Shown here: in pieces, positions 9,913 through 18,482 of the stretch
Layout: each line of letters starts with the position of its first letter
Position numbering within the stretch: the first letter of the stretch is position 1
Source: Eutrophocola sp964503965
GTDB lineage: Bacteria; Pseudomonadota; Gammaproteobacteria; Pseudomonadales; Pseudohongiellaceae
DNA length: 64,000 bases
NCBI GenBank assembly: GCA_964503965.1
Contig: CAZDCK010000012.1
Location: 1-64,000 of the forward strand
Reading direction: 5' to 3'
Made by a program: the position numbers and the translations under genes
Notes under the pieces: model-generated
What the model was told of the DNA's origin: nothing
Seen by the model: only the letters and a program-made list of their open reading frames with translations
Databases searched by the model: none

Positions 9913-10128
9913 TTAGTACAAACGCTGGGTACGACGGGTTTCGCGAGACACTTTTTTCATGTGACGTTTAACAGCAGCTGCGGCTTTACGCTTACGCACG
10001 GAAGTTGGCTTTTCATAGAACTCGCGGCGACGTACTTCAGCAAGGATTCCGGCTTTTTCGCAGGAACGTTTGAAGCGACGCAGAGCAACGTCAAAAGGCT
10101 CGTTTTCTTTCAGTTTTACGATAGGCAT
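9913..10128 (-). CDS. rpsU: 30S ribosomal protein S21
   Basis: A 71-residue basic protein identical in length to E. coli S21 and carrying its signatures: MPIVKLKENEPFDVAL, FKRSCEKAGIL, RRREFYEKPT and a lysine/arginine-rich tail. S21 sits on the 30S platform and aids initiation on native mRNAs. It heads the transcript rpsU-yqeY, with a promoter at 10177-10205. In the usual macromolecular synthesis operon dnaG and rpoD follow directly; here they are separated by two ion-channel genes. Confidence 0.98.
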   Translation of the reverse strand: MPIVKLKENEPFDVALRRFKRSCEKAGILAEVRRREFYEKPTSVRKRKAAAAVKRHMKKVSRETRRTQRLY

Positions 10129-10176
10129 TAATCAATTACCTGTTAAATTGGTTTATCCCTGGGTTAAGGGCCGGGG

Positions 10177-10205
10177 ATTGTAATGGCAAAGGCATTGAAT
10201 TGCAA
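10177..10205 (-). promoter_or_regulatory. sigma-70 promoter of rpsU
   Basis: Minus-strand TTGCAA (10205-10200) and TACAAT (10182-10177) are separated by 17 bp. Transcription would start near 10170, giving a leader of about 40 nt before rpsU. Confidence 0.6.
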
Positions 10206-10464
10206 AGTTTTTGGGCGTCAAAATCCGGGTGAATGCTGTACGCCCGTGAGTCTTTTTCTAGTAGACTATCATGCGTATTGAGACGGTAACCCAATGAAAC
10301 CCAGTAAAAAGATCAAAGCCCTGTTTCAGGCAGGCATATTCTCCCTACTTGACTGGAGCTGACCTGCCCGGTTTTTCCCTTCGATTGATGGCATGGCGTA
10401 CGAAGACAATGCCAGATAACTTCATTTATTTAAATATATTCAATTACTTACAAAAGGTGGAGTG
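10206..10464. other. upstream region shared by rpsU and the ammonia-lyase gene
   Basis: The gap between divergent rpsU and the lyase gene totals 336 bp. Besides the rpsU promoter it holds a 22-codon frame (10294-10362) with no good ribosome binding site, and an AT-rich stretch (10420-10450, TTTATTTAAATATATTCAATTAC) just before the lyase Shine-Dalgarno. No strong -35/-10 pair for the lyase gene was recognised. Confidence 0.4.
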
Positions 10465-12114
10465 ATGACTTCCAAGCATGTAACAGTATCCGGTGAAGGG
10501 CTGACTATTGATGAGGTGGTCAGTGTCGCCCGTGGCGGTGCCAAAGTGGCTGTCAGTGACGATCCAGTGGTGCAGGACCGTGTCAAGAAATCCAATGATT
10601 TCATCCTTGATGCCGTGGCTGCCGGAGAACCCATTTATGGGGTAACCAGTGGTTTCGGTGCCATGGCCTACAAAGCCATCTCCAAGGAACAGGCCGTAGA
10701 GCTGCAGAACAATATTCCCTGGTTTCACAAGGTCGGGACAGGCAATCTGCTGCCACAGTCCGATGTCAGGGCATCCATCCTGGTCCGCATGAACTCCCAT
10801 CTCCAGGGCGCATCGGGTATCCGTATGTCCATGATTGAGCGTATGGGGATCTTCCTCAATGAGGGGGCTACACCCCAGGTCAGGGAGTTTGCCTCTATCG
10901 GTGCCAGTGGCGACCTGTCTCCACTGTCGTATATAACAGCTTGCCTGATCGGGCTGGATGAGTCATGGAAAGTGGATTATGACGGTGAGGTTCTCGGTGC
11001 CCGGACTGTACTGAAAAGGCTTGGACTCGAACGAGAGGAGCTTGGACCTAAGGAAGGCCTGGCCATGGTAAATGGCACCTCAGTCATGACCGGGATCGCT
11101 GCCGGAGTTGTGTATGATATTCGCAATCTCACATCACTGGCTTTCGGTGCCCACTCCCTGTTATTCCAGGGACTCGGTGCCACCAACCAGTCATTCCATC
11201 CCTTCATCCATGCCCGCAAGCCTTTACCGGGGCAGGTGAGATCTGCGGCGGTCATGCTTGAACTGATACAGGGGTCCAGCCTCATTGCTGATGAACTGCA
11301 GGGACAGCATGAGTTCCGTGGGGGCGACGAGCCAATCCAGGACCGCTACTCCCTGCGCTGCCTGCCGCAGTACATGGGGCCGATTCTGGATGGCCTCAGG
11401 CAGATCGCTGAACAGGTGGAAGGAGAAATGAACTCCGCCACAGATAACCCGCTGGTGGATGAAGCCAACGGCAACACCTATCACGGTGGCAATTTCCTCG
11501 GTCAGTACATTGGCGTGAGTATGGACCAGCTGCGTTTCCATGTGGGCATGCTGGCCAAACACCTCGACGTGCAGATTGCCATGGCCGTCATGCCCGCTTT
11601 TAGTAACGGTCTGTCTGCCATGCTGGTAGGCAATACCGACCGGGCCATCAATGGTGGCCTGCAAAGTCTGCAATTATGCGGAAATTGCATCATGCCCCAG
11701 TTGCAGTTTTATGGAAATTCGCTGACTACCCATTACCCGACACATGCGGAAGGGTTTAACCAGAACATCAATTCCCAGGGGTTTGGGTCAGCGAATCTGG
11801 CCAGGCGTTCTGTGGAAATCTTCCAGCAGTATATGGCCGTGAGCCTGCTCTTTGGTGTGCAGGCAGCCGAGCTTCGTACGAAGATTGTTTGTGATCATTA
11901 CGATGGTAGCCAGTCTCTGTCGCCGGAATCATTGCCGCTTTATAAAGCGATTTATGAAGTGATAGGCCGTGACATGGATACGGACAAGGCCCTGATCTGG
12001 AATGACTACGAACAGGCCATGGATGCCTATATTGCGGCTATTACTGCTGATATTCAGGCTGGCGGCAAGATTGTCCAGGCTGTTGCCGGTGTCAGAGATT
12101 CGCTGTTTGGCTAA
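10465..12114 (+). CDS. MIO-dependent aromatic amino acid ammonia-lyase (HAL/TAL/PAL family)
   Basis: A 549-residue enzyme. The ASG triad (147-149 in GASGDLSPLSY) forms the MIO electrophile by autocyclisation, and Tyr58 (IYGVTSGFG) is the catalytic base loop. The substrate-selectivity pair is Phe87-His88 (PWFHKVGTG). His at this place is the hallmark of tyrosine ammonia-lyases, while histidine lyases have Ser-His; Phe in front of it is unusual. QLQFYGNSLTTHYPTHAEGFNQNINSQG regions match the family. No hut genes are near, which argues against histidine catabolism. The ATG was chosen over an overlapping GTG because GGTGGAG lies just upstream. Product could be coumarate, cinnamate or urocanate, or a beta-amino acid. 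Confidence 0.9.
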   Translation: MTSKHVTVSGEGLTIDEVVSVARGGAKVAVSDDPVVQDRVKKSNDFILDAVAAGEPIYGVTSGFGAMAYKAISKEQAVELQNNIPWFHKVGTGNLLPQSDVRASILVRMNSHLQGASGIRMSMIERMGIFLNEGATPQVREFASIGASGDLSPLSYITACLIGLDESWKVDYDGEVLGARTVLKRLGLEREELGPKEGLAMVNGTSVMTGIAAGVVYDIRNLTSLAFGAHSLLFQGLGATNQSFHPFIHARKPLPGQVRSAAVMLELIQGSSLIADELQGQHEFRGGDEPIQDRYSLRCLPQYMGPILDGLRQIAEQVEGEMNSATDNPLVDEANGNTYHGGNFLGQYIGVSMDQLRFHVGMLAKHLDVQIAMAVMPAFSNGLSAMLVGNTDRAINGGLQSLQLCGNCIMPQLQFYGNSLTTHYPTHAEGFNQNINSQGFGSANLARRSVEIFQQYMAVSLLFGVQAAELRTKIVCDHYDGSQSLSPESLPLYKAIYEVIGRDMDTDKALIWNDYEQAMDAYIAAITADIQAGGKIVQAVAGVRDSLFG

Positions 12115-12124
12115 AAGCTGGCAA

Positions 12125-12156
12125 CGGGTTGAGCGGCAATAGCGTTGTTCAACCCG
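12125..12156. terminator. bidirectional hairpin between convergent lyase and mltD genes
   Basis: CGGGTTGA (12125-12132) pairs perfectly with TCAACCCG (12149-12156), with a 16 nt loop that could form further pairs (GCGGCAATAGCG). It lies just past the lyase stop and just before the mltD stop. A long T tract is absent. Confidence 0.5.
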
Positions 12157-12163
12157 GCAACTG

Positions 12164-13879
12164 TCAGTTGATGGAAAGGTCCTGTCCAGGGTGAATCATG
12201 TTGCTGCGAAGATTGTTCCAGCGCTTGATGTTTTCAACTGAGACACCAAATCGGCGGGCGATGATACTCAGGTTGTCGCCCCGCTGTACACGGTAAGTGG
12301 TGACCGGGCCGGCAGCACCGGAATGAATGGTCAGTTCCTGGTTGATGTAAATGGTGGTTCCGCGAATATTATTCCACTGCCTGATATCCCGCACTGAAAC
12401 ATCAAAGCGTTCTGAAATCTGTCCCAGTGTATCCCCTGCTCGTACCTTGTAGATAGTCGGGACAACCATGTCATCTTCCACATCAGCACTCAGGCTTACA
12501 GCCATTAACGGGACGTCTTCTGTTGAACCGTTAAGTTCGACCAGCTGGAATTCTTCGCGGAGCTTGATAGGCCTTGTCTGGGTTTCTCCATAGGCAACAG
12601 ATTCCCGTTCCCGGCTGACAATCTCTATGGTGGTTGAGACGCCGGTACCCGGGATGAGCAGTTTCTTGCCCGGGTAGATGAGATGTCCGCGAATACCATT
12701 TACGGCCTTTAATTCTTCTATGGAGGTGTCGTACTTGCGGGCAATCACGGCAAGTGTGTCACCACTGCGGATTTCGTATTCACTGGGGGCCACTTTTTTA
12801 TCCTGTGGCATTGAATCAAAGGCACGCACGAAACGGTCAAACGTACCCAGGGGAATACGCAGGGAGTAGGGGGTTGCCTGGTCAGGCAGGGTGGCCTTGA
12901 TCAGTGAGGGATTGAGATTGCGTATCGTGGCCAGGTCGGTGCCCGCCAGCATGGCAGCGGCGTCCAGTGAGAGCATGCCGTTAACCTGCACAATGTCATA
13001 GGCGATTTCCTGTCCCAGGCTTTCCGCGTTGATGCCATACATTTCTGGGTTGGAGACTATCAGGGCAGAGGCTATGAATTTGGGGACAAAGCCACGGGTT
13101 TCCCGGGGCAGGAAGGGATAGATTTCCCAGTAAGTCGGGTTTTCCGATATCGGCTTTCCGGCGCGGCGGGCAGCTCGCGTGATGCAGCGGTAACTGCAGT
13201 TGTATCCTGCCAGAACCAGTTCCCAGTTGCCGTTGTAGCTTTCATACAGTTCCTTGAAATGCCGGGCGGCAGCACGTGTGGCTTTCTCAGGGTCACGTCT
13301 TTCATCGACCCAGGTATTGATTTCCAGGCCCGCACCACGGGCAGTACCATACATGAACTGCCACATACCCACCGCACCGGCAGAGCTGCGAACCGTTGGG
13401 CGTAAACCGCTTTCACCGAGAGCCAGGTATTTCAGTTCATCGGGTACGTCTTCTTCCTCAAAGATTTTTTCAATCATTGGGAAGTAGGTATGACTGCGTT
13501 CAATCCAGATTTTCAGCAGCGTCCTGCGGTTTTGCAGGTAATCATTGATGGCGCGTTCAACCACCCGGTTGGCCGTCATATTGATGGTTGGGGTAACGGG
13601 TTGTGGCAGAACCTCCTGATCGATGAATTCGGTACCGGATTTTTCTGAATCACCGTCAAGGTCCGTGTCACCCAGCTGGCCGGCTTCACTGACCAGGGAT
13701 TCGATGATAAGGCGGTCATCCTTTTCCTGGATATCCGCGGACATATCCGTAACCTGATCGTTTTCAACCGGCACTGTGCTGCAGGCAACCAGCGAAGCCA
13801 GTGAAAAGCATGTCAGTGTGTAGTTGAAAGATTTTCTCAGCGCGGAGCTAATCGGGTAATACTTACTGCTAATGGGCAC
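12164..13879 (-). CDS. mltD: membrane-bound lytic murein transglycosylase D with three LysM repeats
   Basis: A 571-residue lipoprotein from a GTG at 13879 (a TTG at 13921 would add a poor N-terminal extension). The lipobox SLVAC lies about 33 residues in. The SLT catalytic domain contains the Glu of LALGESGLRP and the AVGMWQFM motif. Three LysM peptidoglycan-binding repeats follow near the C-terminus (YEIRSGDTLAVIA, YKVRAGDTLGQIS, YRVQRGDNLSIIA). It cleaves the MurNAc-GlcNAc bond with formation of 1,6-anhydroMurNAc, which links functionally to the amgK-murU recycling genes in this window. An acidic linker lies between lipobox and catalytic domain. Confidence 0.93.
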   Translation of the reverse strand: MPISSKYYPISSALRKSFNYTLTCFSLASLVACSTVPVENDQVTDMSADIQEKDDRLIIESLVSEAGQLGDTDLDGDSEKSGTEFIDQEVLPQPVTPTINMTANRVVERAINDYLQNRRTLLKIWIERSHTYFPMIEKIFEEEDVPDELKYLALGESGLRPTVRSSAGAVGMWQFMYGTARGAGLEINTWVDERRDPEKATRAAARHFKELYESYNGNWELVLAGYNCSYRCITRAARRAGKPISENPTYWEIYPFLPRETRGFVPKFIASALIVSNPEMYGINAESLGQEIAYDIVQVNGMLSLDAAAMLAGTDLATIRNLNPSLIKATLPDQATPYSLRIPLGTFDRFVRAFDSMPQDKKVAPSEYEIRSGDTLAVIARKYDTSIEELKAVNGIRGHLIYPGKKLLIPGTGVSTTIEIVSRERESVAYGETQTRPIKLREEFQLVELNGSTEDVPLMAVSLSADVEDDMVVPTIYKVRAGDTLGQISERFDVSVRDIRQWNNIRGTTIYINQELTIHSGAAGPVTTYRVQRGDNLSIIARRFGVSVENIKRWNNLRSNMIHPGQDLSIN

Positions 13880-13974
13880 AAACAAATCTCGCCTGATAAT
13901 TGATCGGGCAATTATCCACAATTCGCCCGGTTTTCATAAATATTTAATGTGATATTTTTACAGCAAACTGAAGG

Positions 13975-14475
13975 TTATTCCCCAGCCTTGATGCCGTATT
14001 CATCCCTGTATTCTTCCACACGACGGGAAAGCTTTTGTGCGGCAATTCTCAGTTCCGGATTTTTTTCCAGCAATTCCACGGTGATTTCCCGCATCTGGCG
14101 GTTTTTTTCCGCCAGGGCCGGTGTGATCAGGTATTCCATACCAAAGTAACTGAAGGTTGCCGTTGTCGTCAGTTCCCTGCGCATGTAGCCGGTCTGGCAA
14201 AGACGTTGTTTTATCAGACTGCCGATGACTTTCTCGTACCGGCAGGTGATTTTGAAATCCCTGTCATCAATCAGGTCGTTGAGCAATGCGTAAAACTCAT
14301 CCTCAGCCTGGTCCACCTGCAGCTGAAGGTTGATACGGTCACGACTTTGCGTGACCGTGATTTCCTCGGTGACAACCGGAGATTCCGCCCCCATGGCAAA
14401 ACCCATGAAAAGTGAAAACAGGCATGCCGCACTGCATGGCAGGAGCCGTGTCACGGCGATGGGTAAACTGGACAT
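13975..14475 (-). CDS. exported protein of unknown function
   Basis: A 166-residue protein with a signal peptide (hydrophobic CSAACLFSLFMGFAMG, cleavage near residue 30). The mature part has two cysteines (CRYEKV and RLCQTGYM) that could form a disulfide, and a charged, predicted helical C-terminus (EKNRQMREITVELLEKNPEL). The cysteine context and size fit small periplasmic proteins of marine gammaproteobacteria, but I do not recognise a named family. It lies just upstream of mltD on the same strand (95 bp gap), so cotranscription is possible. Confidence 0.7.
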   Translation of the reverse strand: MSSLPIAVTRLLPCSAACLFSLFMGFAMGAESPVVTEEITVTQSRDRINLQLQVDQAEDEFYALLNDLIDDRDFKITCRYEKVIGSLIKQRLCQTGYMRRELTTTATFSYFGMEYLITPALAEKNRQMREITVELLEKNPELRIAAQKLSRRVEEYRDEYGIKAGE

Positions 14476-14499
14476 ACACTCAGGCCAGGGGAATGCGTG

Positions 14500-15516
14500 T
14501 CAGTCTATCCTGATGACCACCTTGCCCATGTGTGACTGGCTCTGGAAGTAGCCAATGGCCTCTATGGTGTCTTCCAGCGCAAAGACCTTGTCGACCAGGG
14601 GATGGATGTCATGGACTTCGATAGCCTTGTTCATCTCTTCAAACATGCGGCGGTTACCCACAAAGATGCCATGGATACTGCTACCCGTAATCATCAGGCT
14701 GCGCGGGTTGCATTCACCTTCTCCGGCGAGAACACCGATCATGCCAATCTTGCCACCTAGTGCCATACTCTGCATGGATTTGCTGATGGTGCCAACACCG
14801 CCCACTTCGACAACACAGTCAACGCCCTTGCCATCAGTGACTTTTTTCACTTCCACTTCCCAGTCAGGGTGGGTTTTGTAATTGATCAGGCTGTCTGCAC
14901 CCATGGATTTGACCTTGGCCAGTTTCTCATCGCTGGACGAGGTGGCAATGACATTTGCCCCCATGGCCTTCGCAAAGAGCAGGGCGAATGTGGATACTCC
15001 GCCAGTACCAAGAACAAGCACGTTGTCACCCTTCTTGACCGGCCGGCCTGCTTCCATCAGGCAGTGCCAGGCAGTCACAGCAGCACATGGCAGACAGGCA
15101 CCTTCTTCATAGGAAAGGTTTTCGGGAATCCTGACCGCGTCCTGTTCATTGAACACGGCATACTCGCGCAGGACGCCGGGGGCCGAATGACCAAGGGCCG
15201 GGTTTGCCAATGGATTAGCCGGGCCGTCAATCAGGTCCTGGAAAAATGTACCGGCGACACGATCACCGACCTGGAACCGGGTCACACCTTCACCCACAGC
15301 TTCCACTTCGCCGGCACCATCTGAAGCCAGGACTGTATCCTGCTGAACCGGGCCGCCGAAATACTGACCGGCAATAATGCCCAGGTCACGAAAATTCAGG
15401 GAGGCAGCCTTCATCCTGACCAGTATTTCTCCAGGACCGGCTTCAGGTTTTTCCAGGTCTTCCTGGTGGATGCCGTCAATGGATGTGCTGCCTGCTTTTA
15501 GAACGAAAGCTTTCAT
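14500..15516 (-). CDS. zinc-type MDR alcohol dehydrogenase/quinone oxidoreductase family protein
   Basis: A 338-residue medium-chain dehydrogenase. The N-terminal GroES-like part has the pattern SLNFRDLGIIAGQYFG and GDRVAGTFF; the Rossmann fold has LGTGGVSTFALLFAKAMGANVIAT with the following SSSDEKLAKVKSMGAD. The GHE zinc ligand is missing (LNFRD), as in NADPH-dependent quinone/enoyl reductases, so zinc catalysis is doubtful. The start at 15516 was chosen because AGAGG lies 8 nt upstream; an ATG-like start 18 nt earlier has no such site. Substrate unknown. It is divergent from tsaD. Confidence 0.85.
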   Translation of the reverse strand: MKAFVLKAGSTSIDGIHQEDLEKPEAGPGEILVRMKAASLNFRDLGIIAGQYFGGPVQQDTVLASDGAGEVEAVGEGVTRFQVGDRVAGTFFQDLIDGPANPLANPALGHSAPGVLREYAVFNEQDAVRIPENLSYEEGACLPCAAVTAWHCLMEAGRPVKKGDNVLVLGTGGVSTFALLFAKAMGANVIATSSSDEKLAKVKSMGADSLINYKTHPDWEVEVKKVTDGKGVDCVVEVGGVGTISKSMQSMALGGKIGMIGVLAGEGECNPRSLMITGSSIHGIFVGNRRMFEEMNKAIEVHDIHPLVDKVFALEDTIEAIGYFQSQSHMGKVVIRID

Positions 15517-15650
15517 GGGTAGTGCCTCTTGCATGTCAGTAATAAATCAGGGAAATGATGATAACACGGAGCTCCATGATATCGAGTCATAACCAGACCA
15601 CTGAGAGGCCCTGTGGTATGATGCGCATCCTCCTGAATAGGTGAGTCCCT

Positions 15651-16682
15651 ATGAGAGTGCTGGGTATCGAAACATCCTGTGATGAAACCGGCGTCGCTAT
15701 TTATGACAGCGAGCGCGGGTTGCTCGGTGATGCGCTGTACAGCCAGATTGAACTGCACCAGCAGTATGGTGGTGTTGTTCCGGAACTAGCATCCAGGGAC
15801 CATGTTCGCAAAACGCTTCCGCTAATCCGTGAAGTGCTGGAAAAATCTGCTTGTACCCTGCAGGACCTCGATGGACTTGCCTACACTGCTGGCCCCGGTC
15901 TAGCTGGTGCTTTACTGGTAGGTGCTTCTATCGGTCGCTCACTGGGTATGACGCTGGGTATACCCACCATTGGTGTCCATCACATGGAAGGCCATTTACT
16001 GGCTCCTCTTCTGGAAAAAAACGGGCCGGCATTTCCTTTTGTCGCGCTTCTTGTGTCCGGTGGACATACCCAGCTGGTCGAAGTGCCCGAAGCTGGCAGT
16101 TACTCACTGATCGGGGAATCCCTGGACGATGCCGCCGGCGAAGCTTTCGACAAGGTGGCGAAAATGCTTGGGCTTCCCTATCCGGGCGGCCCCCATGTTT
16201 CCCGTCTTGCCGAGCAGGGCAACCCGGATCGTTTCACTTTTCCCCGTCCAATGACAAACCGCCCTGGCCTGGATTTCAGTTTCAGTGGACTAAAGACCTT
16301 CACGCTTAATACCGTGGAAGCGAATACTCGGGATGGTGAGCTGGATGAGCAGACTCGTGCAGATATTGCCTGGGCTTTCCAGGAAGCCGTGGTGGATACC
16401 ATGGTAATCAAGTGTCGCCGGGCCTTCAGGCATAGTGGCATGAAGCGCCTGGTAATTGCAGGTGGTGTAAGTGCCAATACACGACTTCGAGAAAAGCTGG
16501 GCGCCATGGCCAGGGAAGAGGGGGGTGAACTGTTTTATCCGGGGTTGGCCTATTGCACTGATAATGGTGCCATGATTGCCTATGCGGGCTGTATGCGCCT
16601 CATGGCCGGGCAGCAGGATGATCTTGCAATTCAGGCTAAACCTCGCTGGAATCTTGAAACCCTGCCGCCGCTGGAAAATTAA
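15651..16682 (+). CDS. tsaD: tRNA N6-adenosine threonylcarbamoyltransferase
   Basis: A 343-residue ASKHA-fold protein with the TsaD signatures MRVLGIETSCDETGVAIYD, the metal-binding HMEGH (GVHHMEGHLLAP), ALLVSGGHTQLV and GGVSANTRLR. It transfers the threonylcarbamoyl group to A37 of ANN-decoding tRNAs, working with TsaB and TsaE. In many gammaproteobacteria tsaD is divergent from rpsU; here 5.5 kb of other genes lie between. It starts the gene string tsaD-folB-folK. Confidence 0.98.
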   Translation: MRVLGIETSCDETGVAIYDSERGLLGDALYSQIELHQQYGGVVPELASRDHVRKTLPLIREVLEKSACTLQDLDGLAYTAGPGLAGALLVGASIGRSLGMTLGIPTIGVHHMEGHLLAPLLEKNGPAFPFVALLVSGGHTQLVEVPEAGSYSLIGESLDDAAGEAFDKVAKMLGLPYPGGPHVSRLAEQGNPDRFTFPRPMTNRPGLDFSFSGLKTFTLNTVEANTRDGELDEQTRADIAWAFQEAVVDTMVIKCRRAFRHSGMKRLVIAGGVSANTRLREKLGAMAREEGGELFYPGLAYCTDNGAMIAYAGCMRLMAGQQDDLAIQAKPRWNLETLPPLEN

Positions 16683-16704
16683 TTCAACGAGAGAAACCGT
16701 AAGT

Positions 16705-17076
16705 ATGGAAATTGTTTATATCAGAGGTCTGGAAGTCAGGACCGTTATTGGCGTTTATGACTGGGAACGGGAAATCAGGCAGCGATTAACGGTTGACCTG
16801 GACATGCTCTGGGATTTTTCCAGGGCAGCTGATAATGACGACATCGAATATGCGCTCGACTACAAAGCCGTGTCTAAACGAATTGCTGGCTACATGGAAG
16901 AAAGCAGTTTTGAGTTGCTGGAGACCCTTGGTTCACGCATTGCGGATATCGTTCAGAATGAGTTTGGCGTGAAGTGGTTGCGCCTCGAGCTGGGTAAGCC
17001 CGGAGCAGTAACCGGAGCCAGGGATGTGGGCGTTATTATCGAGCGCGGTAGCAAGGATGTAGGTGCAGGCAACTGA
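16705..17076 (+). CDS. folB: dihydroneopterin aldolase
   Basis: A 123-residue protein of the FolB/FolX fold: MEIVYIRGLEVRTVIGVYDWERE, the conserved active-site Tyr/Glu region YALDYKAVSKRI, and KPGAVTGARDVGVIIER. It converts dihydroneopterin to hydroxymethyl-dihydropterin and glycolaldehyde in folate synthesis. The start at 16705 fits the family; a longer in-frame reading would run into tsaD. It lies 22 bp after tsaD and overlaps folK by one base (TGATG). In related genomes plsY sits between tsaD and folB; it is absent here. Confidence 0.95.
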   Translation: MEIVYIRGLEVRTVIGVYDWEREIRQRLTVDLDMLWDFSRAADNDDIEYALDYKAVSKRIAGYMEESSFELLETLGSRIADIVQNEFGVKWLRLELGKPGAVTGARDVGVIIERGSKDVGAGN

Positions 17077-17591
17077 TGGCATGGGTAACCCTCAGTCTGG
17101 GTAGTAGTCTCAATCCTCAACAGAATATCAACAGCTGTCTTGATGCACTCCTCCTGCAGTTCAAGGACCTTAGCCTGTCTTCCGTTTTTGAGAGCGAGTC
17201 AGTGGGATTCAAAGGAGATAATTTTCTCAACATGGTGGTTGGTGTGAACACCGACCTGGCACTGCCGGATCTTTCCACGCTATTGAAAGACATTGAAGAC
17301 AAGCATGGTCGTGACAGAAGCTCACCAAAGTTCAGCGGCAGGACCCTGGATATAGATATCCTGACTTATGATGATCTGGCGGGTGAGTTTCATGGCATTA
17401 CATTGCCAAGGGGCGAGATCACCGAGAATGCATTCGTCCTGTGGCCCCTGTCCCAGATTTGTGCCCGCCAGAAACATCCTGTGCTCGGGAAGAGTTTTGC
17501 CGACCTGTGGCAGGGCTATGACAGGGACTCCCAGAAACTATGGCCGGTGGACTTCACATGGCATGGTAGAATGATTTCCAAAGCCAAATAG
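17076..17591 (+). CDS. folK: 2-amino-4-hydroxy-6-hydroxymethyldihydropteridine pyrophosphokinase
   Basis: A 171-residue HPPK. Motifs: VTLSLGSSLNPQQNI at the N-terminus, the metal and ATP-binding RDRSSPKFSGRTLDIDIL around residues 85-100, and LPRGEITENAFVLWPL. It pyrophosphorylates the FolB product for dihydropteroate synthase. The start overlaps the folB stop by one base, indicating translational coupling. The C-terminus is about 10 residues longer than the E. coli enzyme. Confidence 0.96.
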   Translation: MAWVTLSLGSSLNPQQNINSCLDALLLQFKDLSLSSVFESESVGFKGDNFLNMVVGVNTDLALPDLSTLLKDIEDKHGRDRSSPKFSGRTLDIDILTYDDLAGEFHGITLPRGEITENAFVLWPLSQICARQKHPVLGKSFADLWQGYDRDSQKLWPVDFTWHGRMISKAK

Positions 17592-17634
17592 TCCCTGGCC
17601 TGAATGGGTACAGGGTCAAATCTCAGGTGACTCG

Positions 17635-17853
17635 ATGATACTCGTCTATACCAATCAGAACCCCTCACTTGTCGGGCTGGCAAAATGTATGCTGGAAGAC
17701 GCAGGCCTTGGAGTCTCCATCAAAAACGAATTTACAACCAGCGGTTTTCCACCTTACAACCTGGACCAGGAATTGTGGCTGATCAATGACGCAGACCTGG
17801 AAACTGCCAGAGAGGTACTGTCCTCCCTGCAGGAAGAGGATGCCGGGGACTGA
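17635..17853 (+). CDS. DUF2007 small protein
   Basis: A 72-residue protein with the DUF2007 pattern: MILVYTNQNPSLVGLAKCMLEDAG, the loop GFPPYNLDQELWL and the helix DLETAREVLSSL. The family fold is similar to small ferredoxin-like sensor domains and is often called a putative signal-transducing protein, but the function is unknown. It follows folK by 43 bp and precedes rimJ by 11 bp, probably in one transcript. Confidence 0.85.
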   Translation: MILVYTNQNPSLVGLAKCMLEDAGLGVSIKNEFTTSGFPPYNLDQELWLINDADLETAREVLSSLQEEDAGD

Positions 17854-17864
17854 ATCCTGCTGTC

Positions 17865-18395
17865 GTGGAAATTGTAACTACACAATCCAAGCATGCAGTC
17901 TGCCTTGCTGACTATTACACCAGGAATGCCGATCGTTTCCAGCCCTGGCATCCCCTGGTGAAAAGCGATCATCATAGTGTTTCCCACTGGAAGCGTCGGC
18001 TGGCAGAGAGGGAGAGGGAATACCAGGAAGGTAAGTCAGTGCACTTTATTGCACTGGAAAACGACCGTGTAATTGCCGCCTGTTCCCTGACCAATATTCT
18101 GTATTCTCCGGTCTGCCTGTGTTTTATGGGCTATTCAGTGGACAGGGAATATGAGGGTAGCGGAGTAATGATGCAGCTCGTGAGGCATGTTATTAACTAT
18201 GCGTTTGAGAACCTGCGTCTGAATCGCATCTGTGCCAACTATATGCCGGCCAATAAACGTTCCGGCAGACTTCTGGAAAAGCTTGGTTTCGAAAAAGAAG
18301 GGTATGCAAAGCGCTATTTGTGTATCAACGGACAGTGGGAGGATCATGTGCTGACAACGCTGCTTAATCCTGACAGTTCATCAGTTGGCCCCTGA
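17865..18395 (+). CDS. rimJ: RimJ-like ribosomal-protein-alanine N-acetyltransferase
   Basis: A 176-residue GNAT-family protein closely following RimJ: LADYYTRNADRFQPWHP near the start and NYMPANKRSGRLLEKLGFEKEGYAKRYL with GQWEDHVLTTLL at the end. E. coli RimJ acetylates the N-terminus of S5. The start is a GTG 11 bp after the DUF2007 stop. Assignment to RimJ rather than another GNAT of the RimJ/RimL group rests on the C-terminal motif match. Confidence 0.85.
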   Translation: MEIVTTQSKHAVCLADYYTRNADRFQPWHPLVKSDHHSVSHWKRRLAEREREYQEGKSVHFIALENDRVIAACSLTNILYSPVCLCFMGYSVDREYEGSGVMMQLVRHVINYAFENLRLNRICANYMPANKRSGRLLEKLGFEKEGYAKRYLCINGQWEDHVLTTLLNPDSSSVGP

Positions 18396-18465
18396 TTGGC
18401 ATGCCTTGAGGGAGAGACAACTTTACCCGGCTGCTTTTTACCGGCTACTAGTGGTCGACATTACC

Positions 18466-18482
18466 AGGCAGAAAAACTGCCT
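18466..18482. terminator. hairpin between convergent rimJ and folM
   Basis: AGGCAG-AAAAA-CTGCCT is a perfect 6 bp stem with a 5-base loop immediately past the folM stop on the minus strand and 70 bp after rimJ. On the plus strand a T-rich run (TGCTTTTTACC) lies upstream rather than downstream. It may be a weak shared terminator. Confidence 0.4.

Noticed and set aside
10294..10362. 22-codon frame upstream of the ammonia-lyase gene (MKPSKKIKALFQAG...) as a leader peptide
   Set aside because: No good ribosome binding site, no run of regulatory codons such as His or Tyr, and no attenuator hairpin with T tract follows.
10465..12114. hutH (histidine degradation)
   Set aside because: The Ser-His pair of histidine lyases is Phe-His here and no hutU, hutI or hutG is nearby, so the gene symbol was not used.
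14500..15516. zinc-dependent alcohol dehydrogenase with catalytic zinc
   Set aside because: The GHE zinc-ligand motif is missing, so only the wider MDR family is claimed.
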